A DNA stretch of 64,000 nucleotides. Origin: a virus. Positions 16,654-27,400 of the stretch are shown piece by piece (the stretch's first letter is position 1; each line of letters starts with the position of its first letter). The stretch is from IMG/VR virus record IMGVR_UViG_3300030419_006839, positions 1 through 64,000 of that record; one strand, 5' to 3'. The notes under the pieces were generated by a model. That model saw only the letters and a list, made by a program, of their open reading frames with translations, ran no database searches and was not told the origin of the DNA. A program made the position numbers and the translations under genes.

Positions 16654-19053
16654 ATGGCTACATACGATAGGCGTTTAAATACTCCTTTAAAGGGAAATTC
16701 TTCTAGGATTTATGTGGCAGATCCGTCTACTAAGACATCTGCCACTTTTAATGAGGATGTTCTGACTACAACACCTTCTGATTTAGGTTTGTGGTCAAAG
16801 GAGGTTTTGCCTATCGTATCTGGTTCTAAACCTAGCGAGTCACATTCAAACATATCATCACGATATATTTCAGGAAGTGGTAGTGCAAACAGGGTTCATA
16901 AGGGAAAAACTAGGGTTGAAGGATCATATACTATTGCATTACCCCAACATTCAGTCTTAAATAGTATTTTTAAAGACTTTTTTGGTAAAAATTCTAAAGA
17001 AGAAACAAAAACATCAGTAAATTTCACATTAAAAGACGAATTAGACACTTCTGGATTGGCAATTTTACAACCAATAGACTACTCTACTAACTCATCTTCA
17101 AATCATCACCATTATGGCAAGGCATACTCTTATTTTCGTGGAATGAGGGTAAAAACACTTACCTTTTCTGCAGATAATGGCACTCAACCAGTACTTTTAG
17201 ACGTTAATTTCTTTGGAAACAGGGAGGATTATATCAACTCAGAAGGATATTTAGAGCCACATGAGAGAGACTTAACCAGTGTTTCAACCCCTTTTCCTAG
17301 CAAACAGAGTGAGATTAATGCATTATTTCATGGAAACTACGGTGTTTATCAAAATGTTTTAAGTTTGGAGGAGTTTCCAAGTTGGAATACTGAGTTGATA
17401 ATAAAAAATTCTAATAATGATGAAATAAAATTACCATTCTCTAATCTTTCTGTAGTTTTAGATAAAAATATACAGTTCACAGATACTATGAATGGGTCTA
17501 GACTTTATGATGATGTATTTTTTAGTGGCAATAGAGTAGTTAGTGGTAGTTTTGACTTATCTTTCATAGGGGAGACTTTCTGGGGAGGTGATGCTGAACA
17601 ACCTAACGGAAGTATCAATAGTAATAATTCCACGTATATAATGAGGGAAATGTTTGACTTAAGTGGTTTTACCCTAACTATTAATTTTAGGACAGTTGAT
17701 GGATCTAAATCTTTTAAAATTGAAATGCCTAATATACAGTTTACTGCAGGTAGGACTTTAAATAGTCTGAGGCATGGTCAAACAATACTACCCGTTTCTT
17801 TTCAAGCATTCCCTAGTGAAACATCCTCAACAATAAATAATAACACTGAAGTTAGTATTCAACAACAGAGAGATCTTTATCTTACGTTTGAAAATGAACC
17901 AACAGTATTTACAAGTAGTGCAGTTAAATATGTAACAACAGATTATGTTTCTAGAGATTCCACTGGAGCAAGTCTAGATAAACATATTATAGCTTATCAA
18001 GATGATACAAACTCATCATACCAATATGGAAAGTTAGTAGTATCTACCGTTAGTGGTAATAGTGTTTCTATAAGTAGTCCATATGTTTTTTCATCATCTA
18101 ATGTCTCTTACGTTTCAACAGTTTATGATGATTCGCAAAAAAGAGTAATTGTTGCCTATAGTGATGGCAGTAAGGGTAAGATGTTTTCATTCCAGTTGGA
18201 TTCTAATGGTCAAATGGTGAATCAAACACCTATAGTAACGTTTTGCAACTCTAATGTTTCACATATATCTACTGTATACAGTATTTTATATCAAAAGGTT
18301 GCTATTTTTTATTTAAGGTCTGATAATTCAACAGGACAGTCTATTGTTTTAAATTATAGTAGTGGAAGTTATATAATAGGTTCAGAAGTTCAATTTGATT
18401 CATATTCTTCTGTAGATGCGATACCAACATATATTTCTTCTATATATAGAAATATATCTGGTGACATTCTGATTTCATACTCTGATCAAAACTGGTTTGG
18501 AGTTGGTAAGGTTATTATAGGAAAAGTTTTGGAAACTACAACAAATAATGTAGCAACCTATAAAATGATATTTGATTCTACAACAAATAAAGTATTTTCT
18601 AGTAGATCTGTTTCTAGTATTGCAATGGGATATAACATACAAAATGATAATTTCTTAATGGTTTATAATGCCCACTATAATTCTCAATATGCTTTTGCGA
18701 GGATAGTTGAAATAGGAAACCCAAGTGCATCATCAATACACATAAGTCAGGAATATATGTTGTTTAGTGGTGAGATGAAGTATCCCTCTGTATCTTATGA
18801 TAGTCGAATAGGTGTTTTTGTAGTTAATTATAGAGATGAATCAGATTCAGATAAGGGTAAATCTAGATTGGTTTGGACAAATAATAATATATTGGAGTTA
18901 GATAGTATGGTAACTTTTGAACAAGGTAAGGCAAGTAGGTTTAAGCCAATAAACGCATCTTCTTATGATGTAGCGTCTAATAAGACGTTAATAGCATATT
19001 CTGATGATTCAGATTCAGATAAAGGTAAAATAGCTCTGGGAGGTATAAGATAA
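16654..19053 (+). CDS. Tail tube-like protein, paralog B, with beta-propeller-like C-terminus
   Basis: A 799-residue protein in two parts. Residues 1-390 align by eye with paralogs A and C: SSRIYVADPSTKTS near the start, TRVEGSYTIALPQHSVL, the strand TLTFSADNGTQPVLLDVNFF, and the closing FKIEMPNIQFTAG and ILPVSFQAFPSE. Residues about 425-799 hold seven repeats of some 50 residues, each with a core like VYD---K-VIVAYSD---GK, the expected pattern of a seven-bladed beta-propeller. Such a propeller could display a binding surface along the tail or at one of its ends. The ribosome site is weak, and the stop codon overlaps the next start. Confidence 0.6.
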   Translation: MATYDRRLNTPLKGNSSRIYVADPSTKTSATFNEDVLTTTPSDLGLWSKEVLPIVSGSKPSESHSNISSRYISGSGSANRVHKGKTRVEGSYTIALPQHSVLNSIFKDFFGKNSKEETKTSVNFTLKDELDTSGLAILQPIDYSTNSSSNHHHYGKAYSYFRGMRVKTLTFSADNGTQPVLLDVNFFGNREDYINSEGYLEPHERDLTSVSTPFPSKQSEINALFHGNYGVYQNVLSLEEFPSWNTELIIKNSNNDEIKLPFSNLSVVLDKNIQFTDTMNGSRLYDDVFFSGNRVVSGSFDLSFIGETFWGGDAEQPNGSINSNNSTYIMREMFDLSGFTLTINFRTVDGSKSFKIEMPNIQFTAGRTLNSLRHGQTILPVSFQAFPSETSSTINNNTEVSIQQQRDLYLTFENEPTVFTSSAVKYVTTDYVSRDSTGASLDKHIIAYQDDTNSSYQYGKLVVSTVSGNSVSISSPYVFSSSNVSYVSTVYDDSQKRVIVAYSDGSKGKMFSFQLDSNGQMVNQTPIVTFCNSNVSHISTVYSILYQKVAIFYLRSDNSTGQSIVLNYSSGSYIIGSEVQFDSYSSVDAIPTYISSIYRNISGDILISYSDQNWFGVGKVIIGKVLETTTNNVATYKMIFDSTTNKVFSSRSVSSIAMGYNIQNDNFLMVYNAHYNSQYAFARIVEIGNPSASSIHISQEYMLFSGEMKYPSVSYDSRIGVFVVNYRDESDSDKGKSRLVWTNNNILELDSMVTFEQGKASRFKPINASSYDVASNKTLIAYSDDSDSDKGKIALGGIR

Positions 19054-22000
19054 TGGCACATGTATTAATTCTTGAAGGTGCAGGAACAGACTATTCTGTT
19101 GGTAGGACAGTGTTGTATGCTTTCGATAATAGTACATATGACCTAACCTCAAATACAAGTAGTATTTTAGTTAAGACAAAACCATCTGCAGGAGGAACTA
19201 CAATACTTACTATTTCTGACTTAAACACAAATAATTCTATTTCAAACTTAGTTACAGGAACTAGTGTTAGTGGTGGAGTTATTCCAGACTTACCTTCAGA
19301 TTTTGTAGGTGGTAAGTATAATTTAAAACTTACAGGAACTACTTGGAGTTTTGAAATTAGAACTGCATATGCAGAGTTGATAGAAGAGTTTTCAGATTCT
19401 TTTATAAAAGTAAATACTGCTGGAAGTTCAAGTGGTTCTGGTGGACTTACTGTAGAATCAGGTAGTGATGATGCTAAAATATATTTTACACATTCTGACA
19501 ACAAGTGGAAAAAAGGAGTTGGGAGTGATAATTATGAGATAGTTGGTAAGACTGAAATTCAAACCCTTACAAATAAAACAATATCAACAGCAAATAACAC
19601 TATAACACGTGCATCAACAGGTGACTTGGGTGTTGCATCTTTTAGTAATAGCAATTTTTCTGTTAGTAATGGTGCAGTTAGTATAAAGAATGATGGTATA
19701 GCACTAGGTACACATACAACTGGAAATTATATTAAGAACATAACTGCTAGTACTGGTCTAACTGGAGATACAGATTCCGAAGGTGGTCAAGCAACTTTAG
19801 CTATAGATAACACTGTTGTCACGCTTACTGGAACTCAAATATTAACCAATAAAACATTAAATGATCCAACAGTATCTGGTTTATATTTATCTGATTCTAG
19901 TATTGTTTTTGAGGGTAGTTCAAACGACTATGAAACAACACTATCAGTTGTAGAACCAACATCAGATAAAACTATTTCACTACCTACTCCAAATGCGAAT
20001 GATACAGTTACTCTTCTTGCGGAAACTCAAACACTAACAAATAAAACTTTGACATCCCCTGTCATATCTGGAGGAACTATAGATAATAATGTTATAGGTG
20101 GAACAACTCCAGCAGCAGGTACTTTTACTACTGGTACTTTCACTTCAGGATCTTTTACTACTTCTATTACTGTTGGATCTTCTAGTTTAACTTTAGATTC
20201 AAATTCAATCACAGTTTCAAATGATAATACAGCAAGTAATAGGAATTTACAACTAATACCTGGAGATCAAGTTGATGGAACTTTAAATACTCCATTTTGT
20301 GTTGGTCATGTTGAGATTATTAATAGTGGTTATGGATTAAGGATAGGTGCAGATCAGTATTACAACTCAGGGAGTTATGGGGTTTATGGAACTAGTACCA
20401 TCTCTAACGGTGATAAAAATAAAATTGCGTCAATAGTAACTCCTAGTTACAATCAAAATGGATCTGTTAAAGATAATGCACTACTTTACTCAGTAGCTGA
20501 ATCTAGTGCAACTGAGATATTTTATGGTGGACTTCCTAGTGGAACAACTCATGCATATCCAGCAACAAAACATGCCTTTATGACAGGTACTGCAAGCGAA
20601 TTACAAGATCCTACACCTACACAGCAAATGAGTATAACTCCATCTGGAGTTTCTGTATTTAATAAATTACATGTAGATGTTGGTGAAAGTGAATTGACTT
20701 TTGATAACGATGCCCCTTTCAGTAATGCTAATTTAAGAATATGGAGGAATGACACATCTATAACATCAGGAAATCCTTTAGGGTATCTTTCTTTTGCTGG
20801 TTCTGATGCAAATACATCACCTACTGATCATGCTACTATATATGCAGATGCTGCATCAAGTCATTCAGATGGTGATAATCCAACTAATTTAAAGTTTCAG
20901 ACTACTGATGATGGTTCTCAATTACCTGCAGATAGAATGACTATCCGTTATGATGGAAATGTAGGAATAGGAACTACTGCACCTACAGTTAAATTAGACG
21001 TTAATGGTGTTATTAAGGGAACAGGAATTACTATAGGTAACTCTACAAGTATTAGTTCTGTTGATACTGATTTATCTAGTGTTTCTGGATCTGATGATAC
21101 TTTAGCTTCTGCAAAATCTATTAAGACCTATGTTGACACCCAAATTACAGCACAAGATTTAGACTTTCAAGGTGATTCTGGTGGGGCTTTAAATATAGAC
21201 TTAGATTCTGAAGTCTTAACACTTACAGGTGGTTCAGCAATTACAACTACTGGTTCTGGAAATACGATTACAATTGACTTGAGTGTAGATGATTCAACCG
21301 TTGAGATAGCTTCAGATACCCTTAAGGTTAAGGATTTAGGAATTACTACAGCTAAGATTGCTGATACCAACGTTACTACAGCTAAGATTGCTGATGCCAA
21401 TGTTACTACAGCTAAGATTGCTGATTCAAATGTTACTACAGCTAAGATTGCTGATGCCAGTGTTACTACAGCTAAGATTGCTGATTCAAATGTTACTACA
21501 GCCAAGATTGCTGATTCAAATGTTACTACAGCTAAGATTGATGATGCCAACGTTACTACAGCTAAGATTGCTGATGCCAACGTTACTACAGATAAGATTG
21601 CTGATGCAAATGTTACTACAGCTAAGATTGCTGATTCAAATGTTACTACAGCTAAGATTGCTGATGCCAACGTTACTACAGCTAAGATTGTTGATGCCAA
21701 CGTTACTACGGATAAGATTAACAATAGTGCAGTTACTACAGCTAAGATTGCTGATGCCAACGTTACTACAGATAAGATTGCTGATTCCAATGTTACTAAT
21801 GCTAAACTTTCAAATAGTTCAATAACAGTTACTGCAGGAGGTGGATTATCTACTGGAGGTTCTGTCTCTTTAGGAAGTTCTGTTACATTAGATCATGCAG
21901 ATACATCAAGTCAAGCAAGTGTTGATAATAGCGGTTCTACGGTTATTCAAGATATTACTTTAGATACCTATGGTCATGTAACATCTTTGGGTTCAGTTCA

Positions 22001-24488
22001 AGTAACTTCAACTCTTGCAGGAGCAACAGATACAAATATAAATACCCCTTCTAGTGCTCATATTTTAGTTTATGATGGAAATGATTCTTGGGATAACAAG
22101 GCAATTTCTGGAGATATAACAATCAACTCCAGTGGGGTTGCTAGTATACAGGCAGATAGTGTTACTTTAGGTACAGACACTACTGGAAATTATGTATCAA
22201 CTATTACTGGTGGTAATGGTGTTTCTAGCACTGGTGCAACTACTGGCGAGAATATATCTCATACCTTATCTGTTGATACTAAAACTAATGGTGGTTTGGT
22301 TTTTGAATCAAACAAACTAACCTTAGATTTAGGTGCATCTACAATAACAGGAACTTTAGCGATTTCTGATGGTGGAACTGGAGCAACAGATGCATCAGGT
22401 GCGAGATCAGCTTTGGGTGTTGATGCATCAGGTACAGACAACTCAACAAATGTGACCTTAGTGACTACTAGTCATGATTATCTTTCTATAAGTGGTCAAG
22501 CAATTACATTAGGAACTATAGATATAGGTGATGATACTAACTTAACCGCAGGATCAGGAATTACACTATCAGGAGATACATTATCAGTTAATACTTCTGC
22601 AGTAGATCATGATTCTTTATCTAACTTTGTAGCTAATGAGCATATAGATTGGACTACATCAGGTGCAGGTACGATTCATTCTAATAATCTCCCAACTGTT
22701 AGTAATGTTACGGTTACAGATAATAATGATAATTCTAATTATGATGTAACATTTACTAATGGATCTAATGCACTTTTAGAGGATAATGGGGAGTTTTATT
22801 ATAACCCATCTACAGGAACTTTAAGAGTTCCAAATTTAACTGTTGAAGGAACCACTACTACTGTTGATAGTGTGCAAATGCAAGCACAAAATGCAATAGT
22901 TTTTGAAGGTGAAACGGCAGATGAATATGAAACAACTTTAACTATAACAGACCCAACTGCAGATAGAACAATTACACTACCGAATATAAATGGTACATTA
23001 ATTACTACTGGAAACTTATCAGATATAACAACAGTTGGTACAGTTTCTAGTGGAACATGGCAAGGTACTGCAATTACTGATACTTATATCGCTTCTGAAT
23101 CAACTTGGAATGCAAAATTAGATACTGCTGGTACAGGACTAACTAAATCTGGAACAACAATTAATTTAGATTCATCTCAATCACTTTCTTCCTTAACTGT
23201 TAGTGGATCAACAGCATTGAATGGTGGAATAACTGTTGACACTAATGCTTTTATTGTTGCAGATTCAACTGGAACTGTGACATCAACAGGAAATTTAAAC
23301 TTTTCAGGAACAGGTAATTCTAATATTGTAGGTAAACTTGGAGTTGGTTTAGCATCTTCAGCTATGACAGGTTCCACTTTAGAGATTGGAACTGGTGCTT
23401 TAAGAGTTAAAAATGCCACTGTTGATAGTCAGGGGTTTAACATAAGTCAGGAATCTTCTAATATATCTAGAATTCATAATGCTTTTGATGATGGTGTGAT
23501 TACTTTTGGAAACAAAGCAACACATTGTGAGAGGATGAGATTAGATTCTAGTGGTCAATTAGGAATAGGAACTTCTCCAGCTACAACTTTACATATAAAA
23601 TCTGCTAATCCTGTAATAAAACTAGAAGATTCTGATCCCGATACTGTTTATGGTCAAATTGATGGTGCTGGTGGTACTTTAATCCTAATTGCTGATGGTG
23701 GTGGTGCTGCTGCAAGTTCTGCAATTAAATTTAGAATTGATGGTGGAACCGCATCTAGTGATAAGATGGTAATATTGGATTCTGGCAACGTAGGAGTTGG
23801 AAATAATTCTCCAGCAGAAAAGCTACATGTTGATGGAGCTATTAGATTGGGAACAACATCTAATGAAGTTGCTGGAAACTTGAGGTGGACAGGAAGTCAG
23901 TTTCAAGGTTATTCTGGAAGTGAGTGGTTAAATTTAGGTGCAGGTGGAGGTGCAGGAACTCCAACAATAAATTCTGGTGTTGCAAAATCTTTAGCGTATT
24001 ACGACAGTGCAGGTAATCAATTATCCGATACTGAAACAACTTCAGGAGATGGAGTTTATTGGGATTCTACAAATGATAGATTGGGTATAGGAACATCTAC
24101 ACCATCATCAACTTTGGATGTAAATGGACATCTTTCCGCAACAACTAAATCTTTTGATATAGAACATCCATCTAAAGAAGGAAAAAGATTAATACATGGA
24201 TCTCTTGAAGGCCCAGAACATGGAGTTTATATTAGAGGTAGAACTAATGGAGAAAAGGAAGTGGAATTACCAGAATATTGGATTGACCTTGTGGATTTGG
24301 ATACAATTACGGTACAATTAACCGCTATTGGTAATAAACAAGATATTTGGGTAGCTTCAATTGATAACAGTCGAATTAAAATAGGAAGTGATATGGGGTT
24401 TGTAGATTGTTTTTATTTCATTCAGGCAGAACGTAAGGATGTTGATAAACTTCAGATTGAAGTTGAGGAGGTAAGCAGTAATGGCTAA
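19053..24488 (+). CDS. Large tail fibre/adhesin with decapeptide repeats
   Basis: An 1811-residue protein of low cysteine and high Ser/Thr/Asn/Gly content, the usual composition of long trimeric fibres. It includes ETQTLTNKTLTSPVISGGT-type segments, sixteen VTTAKIADAN repeats (residues about 764-923), RTITLPNINGTLITTGNLS and VGIGTTAP shaft motifs. The C-terminal 110 residues start KSFDIEHPSKEGKRLIHGS, continue LEGPEHGVYIRGR and ELPEYWIDLVD, and form a tip domain I recognise from many cyanophage and marine phage fibres. GGAGG at 19039-19043 gives the start. It overlaps the next fibre gene by 8 bases. Confidence 0.8.
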   Translation: MAHVLILEGAGTDYSVGRTVLYAFDNSTYDLTSNTSSILVKTKPSAGGTTILTISDLNTNNSISNLVTGTSVSGGVIPDLPSDFVGGKYNLKLTGTTWSFEIRTAYAELIEEFSDSFIKVNTAGSSSGSGGLTVESGSDDAKIYFTHSDNKWKKGVGSDNYEIVGKTEIQTLTNKTISTANNTITRASTGDLGVASFSNSNFSVSNGAVSIKNDGIALGTHTTGNYIKNITASTGLTGDTDSEGGQATLAIDNTVVTLTGTQILTNKTLNDPTVSGLYLSDSSIVFEGSSNDYETTLSVVEPTSDKTISLPTPNANDTVTLLAETQTLTNKTLTSPVISGGTIDNNVIGGTTPAAGTFTTGTFTSGSFTTSITVGSSSLTLDSNSITVSNDNTASNRNLQLIPGDQVDGTLNTPFCVGHVEIINSGYGLRIGADQYYNSGSYGVYGTSTISNGDKNKIASIVTPSYNQNGSVKDNALLYSVAESSATEIFYGGLPSGTTHAYPATKHAFMTGTASELQDPTPTQQMSITPSGVSVFNKLHVDVGESELTFDNDAPFSNANLRIWRNDTSITSGNPLGYLSFAGSDANTSPTDHATIYADAASSHSDGDNPTNLKFQTTDDGSQLPADRMTIRYDGNVGIGTTAPTVKLDVNGVIKGTGITIGNSTSISSVDTDLSSVSGSDDTLASAKSIKTYVDTQITAQDLDFQGDSGGALNIDLDSEVLTLTGGSAITTTGSGNTITIDLSVDDSTVEIASDTLKVKDLGITTAKIADTNVTTAKIADANVTTAKIADSNVTTAKIADASVTTAKIADSNVTTAKIADSNVTTAKIDDANVTTAKIADANVTTDKIADANVTTAKIADSNVTTAKIADANVTTAKIVDANVTTDKINNSAVTTAKIADANVTTDKIADSNVTNAKLSNSSITVTAGGGLSTGGSVSLGSSVTLDHADTSSQASVDNSGSTVIQDITLDTYGHVTSLGSVQVTSTLAGATDTNINTPSSAHILVYDGNDSWDNKAISGDITINSSGVASIQADSVTLGTDTTGNYVSTITGGNGVSSTGATTGENISHTLSVDTKTNGGLVFESNKLTLDLGASTITGTLAISDGGTGATDASGARSALGVDASGTDNSTNVTLVTTSHDYLSISGQAITLGTIDIGDDTNLTAGSGITLSGDTLSVNTSAVDHDSLSNFVANEHIDWTTSGAGTIHSNNLPTVSNVTVTDNNDNSNYDVTFTNGSNALLEDNGEFYYNPSTGTLRVPNLTVEGTTTTVDSVQMQAQNAIVFEGETADEYETTLTITDPTADRTITLPNINGTLITTGNLSDITTVGTVSSGTWQGTAITDTYIASESTWNAKLDTAGTGLTKSGTTINLDSSQSLSSLTVSGSTALNGGITVDTNAFIVADSTGTVTSTGNLNFSGTGNSNIVGKLGVGLASSAMTGSTLEIGTGALRVKNATVDSQGFNISQESSNISRIHNAFDDGVITFGNKATHCERMRLDSSGQLGIGTSPATTLHIKSANPVIKLEDSDPDTVYGQIDGAGGTLILIADGGGAAASSAIKFRIDGGTASSDKMVILDSGNVGVGNNSPAEKLHVDGAIRLGTTSNEVAGNLRWTGSQFQGYSGSEWLNLGAGGGAGTPTINSGVAKSLAYYDSAGNQLSDTETTSGDGVYWDSTNDRLGIGTSTPSSTLDVNGHLSATTKSFDIEHPSKEGKRLIHGSLEGPEHGVYIRGRTNGEKEVELPEYWIDLVDLDTITVQLTAIGNKQDIWVASIDNSRIKIGSDMGFVDCFYFIQAERKDVDKLQIEVEEVSSNG
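21342..21821 (+). repeat. Sixteen tandem 30-bp repeats
   Basis: Sixteen contiguous 30-base units with a core of GTTACTACAGCTAAGATTG followed by CTGATGCCAAC, TCAAAT or similar. They encode VTTAKIADAN with changes mainly at positions 4, 7, 9 and 10. Units 9, 13 and 15 carry Asp in place of Ala4, and unit 16 is degenerate (VTNAKLSNSS). The array makes open frames on both strands and in other phases, which are shadows. Confidence 0.95.
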
Positions 24489-27400
24489 AGATGTACTCAT
24501 AACTCCAGCAAGTGGTAAGATAGAGTTAAAAGATGATAATGTTACTAATGTGTATATTTCAGAAGGAAACGTAGGAATAGGAACTGCTGATCCAGATTCA
24601 ATTCTTCATGTTCAAAATGGGTCTGCTGGAACTGTTGATGCATATTCAAATTCTACTTTAGTGCTAGAAGCAAGTACAGATAATAATTTTATCAATATGC
24701 TTTCTCCTGATGCTAAAAATCAAGGAATACTTTTTGGAGATGCAACTCAAAATTGGAATGGTCAGATTCAGTATAATCATAATGGCAATTACATGGCATT
24801 TTATACTAATCAATCTGAGCAAATAAGAATTACTTCTGGTGGTAGTGTAGGAATCGGAACTGCTTCACCAAGTGAACAATTACACCTTCTTGCTCCTACT
24901 GGTGGTTCTAGTTCACTAAGAATAGATTCTTGTGCTGATGGTGCTGAATTGCAATTGAATGATATTGCTGGCACTGTTACTGGAATGTGGACACTAAAGA
25001 ATAGAAATGGTGATGGTAGATTTGGAATTTCAACTGGTAGTGGTGATGGAACTGATGCATTTGTTATAACTACTGATGGCGAAGTGGGAATCGGAACTAC
25101 TTCACCATCTCATGCACTACATGTTCAGGGGTCTGGTGATACTGTTTTTAGATTAGTAAAGGCAGGGAATGGAAATTTATATACTAGACGTGGAAGTGAT
25201 TCTGTCGATTTTATTAGTGCTAGTGGAACTTCAACAAAAAGAGATATAAAATTTATAGGTGCATCTGATATAAGTTCTAGTGAAACTACTCATATGATAA
25301 TTGAAGGTGATAGTGGAAATGTAGGGATCGGAACTGCTTCACCATTAGAAAAATTAACGATTGGTGGTGGAACAGGAGATGGAGACACATATAATTCTGT
25401 TATAAGATTTGATAGAACTTCTTCAACTGGAAATGTATTGGCAAGTAATATAGTTTTTGATGACCAAGATACCAATTGGGGTGATTTGAAGTTTAGGATG
25501 AAAACTACTGCCAGTTCAGGTGAGGATGCTGGATACTGGACTGATGCCTTAACTATCGAAGGTCGATATGGCAACGTAGGGATCGGAACTACTGCACCAC
25601 AATCAATTTTGGATATTAAAGGTGGAGATACTTCAGGTCAAACTTTAGGAACAGAAATAACAATCCATCACAATAATAATAATACTAACGACAATATAGG
25701 AAGAATTACTTTTAGGAACAATAGTGCAGATGACTTAGCTGCAATTCAAGCATATACTGTAGGTGCAAACACTCAAGGTGAGTTAAGTTTCTGGATTGAT
25801 AATGATGAAAAAGTTAGGATTGATAATGATGGCAAAGTAGGGATAGGGGAGACTAGCCCAACAACCCAACTTGATATTCGCACAGCAAATTGTGCAATAT
25901 TCTGGTGTAATAGCACACATGGTTGTTTCATTTCGAGGGATGGTTCTAATTACCCAAGATTTACTCATAATAATGGTTCTGCTCAATTAGGATTATTTAG
26001 AGCAGGAACTTCAAATCAGGGTGGAATGTATGTTGGTGCTGATGACGGTGGGTTTTATGTTTGGAGTGATGCATTTGCTAAAAGATTTTGTGTATGTGCA
26101 ACTTCAAACATCGCAACTACTAATATTTTTTGCGGTACAACTTCTGTGAATACACCTTTACTCAATGCATCTGGTCAAACTCCCATAAAAATAACTGGTG
26201 ATGCTGATGCTGCCTTTATTTGTTTTACAGGTGGTGCTTCTGATGATTGGCTAGTAGGTACAGTAAACAGTCTTGCAGGATTTGGATTTAAGAACACTAC
26301 TGATGATGAATATAGATTTTTTATAGGGGATGATGGTAAGGTTTCCATAGGTTCTACATCTTCAAGTTATCCACTCCAAGTAATAACAAATATTTCTGGT
26401 GGTACAACTCCTCAAATAGTTGCTAGAGACTTAGGCACTTCTGATGCTACAATTGGATTTCAAATTGCTTCTGCTGCTAATTGGTCAATAGGCATAGATA
26501 ATTCTGATTCAGATAAGTTTAAGATTGCAACGGGTCTGGATGTTGGAACTACACCTAGAATGACTATAGATACTTCTGGCAACGTAGGAATAGGAACTAC
26601 TTCACCAGATACAAAACTTAATATTGATGGTGGAACGGGAAGTCAATCTACAGGTTTAAGTTTTGGTGATGGTGATACAGGGTTCTATGAGCATTCAGAT
26701 GATTCTTTGTGGTTCTTTTCTGCTGGTGTTAGTAGATGGAAGTCAGATTCAGTTTATATGATGTCAACAACCACAGGAGATAAAGCATCTATAGTAAATG
26801 AGGTAGCATCTGGAACCAATCCAGTTTTCACTTTTTATGGTGATACAGATACAGGTATTGGTAAATATGCAGCCGATAAGTTATCACTTATAGCAGGGGG
26901 AACAAATACTGTTACGGTAGCAAATGGTTGTGTAGGAATCGGAACTACTTCACCTAGTGATAAGCTTCATGTTAAATCTGCTAGTAATGTTATTGTTGAT
27001 ATAGAGGCAGGTACAGAGTCTACTAACCATTATTCAATGTTAAGGATGACTCCAACTGGAACTCAAAATTCGTATCTAAGGTTTGGTGGTAATTTTTATT
27101 CACAAAATCTTAGTGGTACAGACTTTTTAACTATTTTATCAGGTGGTAACGTAGGGATTGGATGTGCTTCACCAGCATATAAATTAGATGTATGCGGTTC
27201 AAATGATTTAGTAAGATTTAGGTCTACCAGTGATTCTGCTAGTGATAGTGTTCTTAGAATGGAGAATAATTCTGGAACTGCATTATTTAATATGAGAGGT
27301 AGTGGGTTACTATGTCTTTCTGGCAACGTAGGAATTGGAAAGACTCCAAGTTATGCTTTAGACATTGACGGTACTTTTCGTGGCACATCTAAAGATTTAA

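Noticed and set aside
21167-21790. Long minus-strand open frame, and another plus-strand frame, over the 30-bp repeats
   Set aside because: A 30-base repeat without stops in one unit is open in that phase throughout; the frames have no ribosome site and repeat one peptide, so they are shadows of the fibre gene.
21342-21821. CRISPR array
   Set aside because: Units are contiguous 30-mers with no unique spacers and are in frame with a fibre protein.
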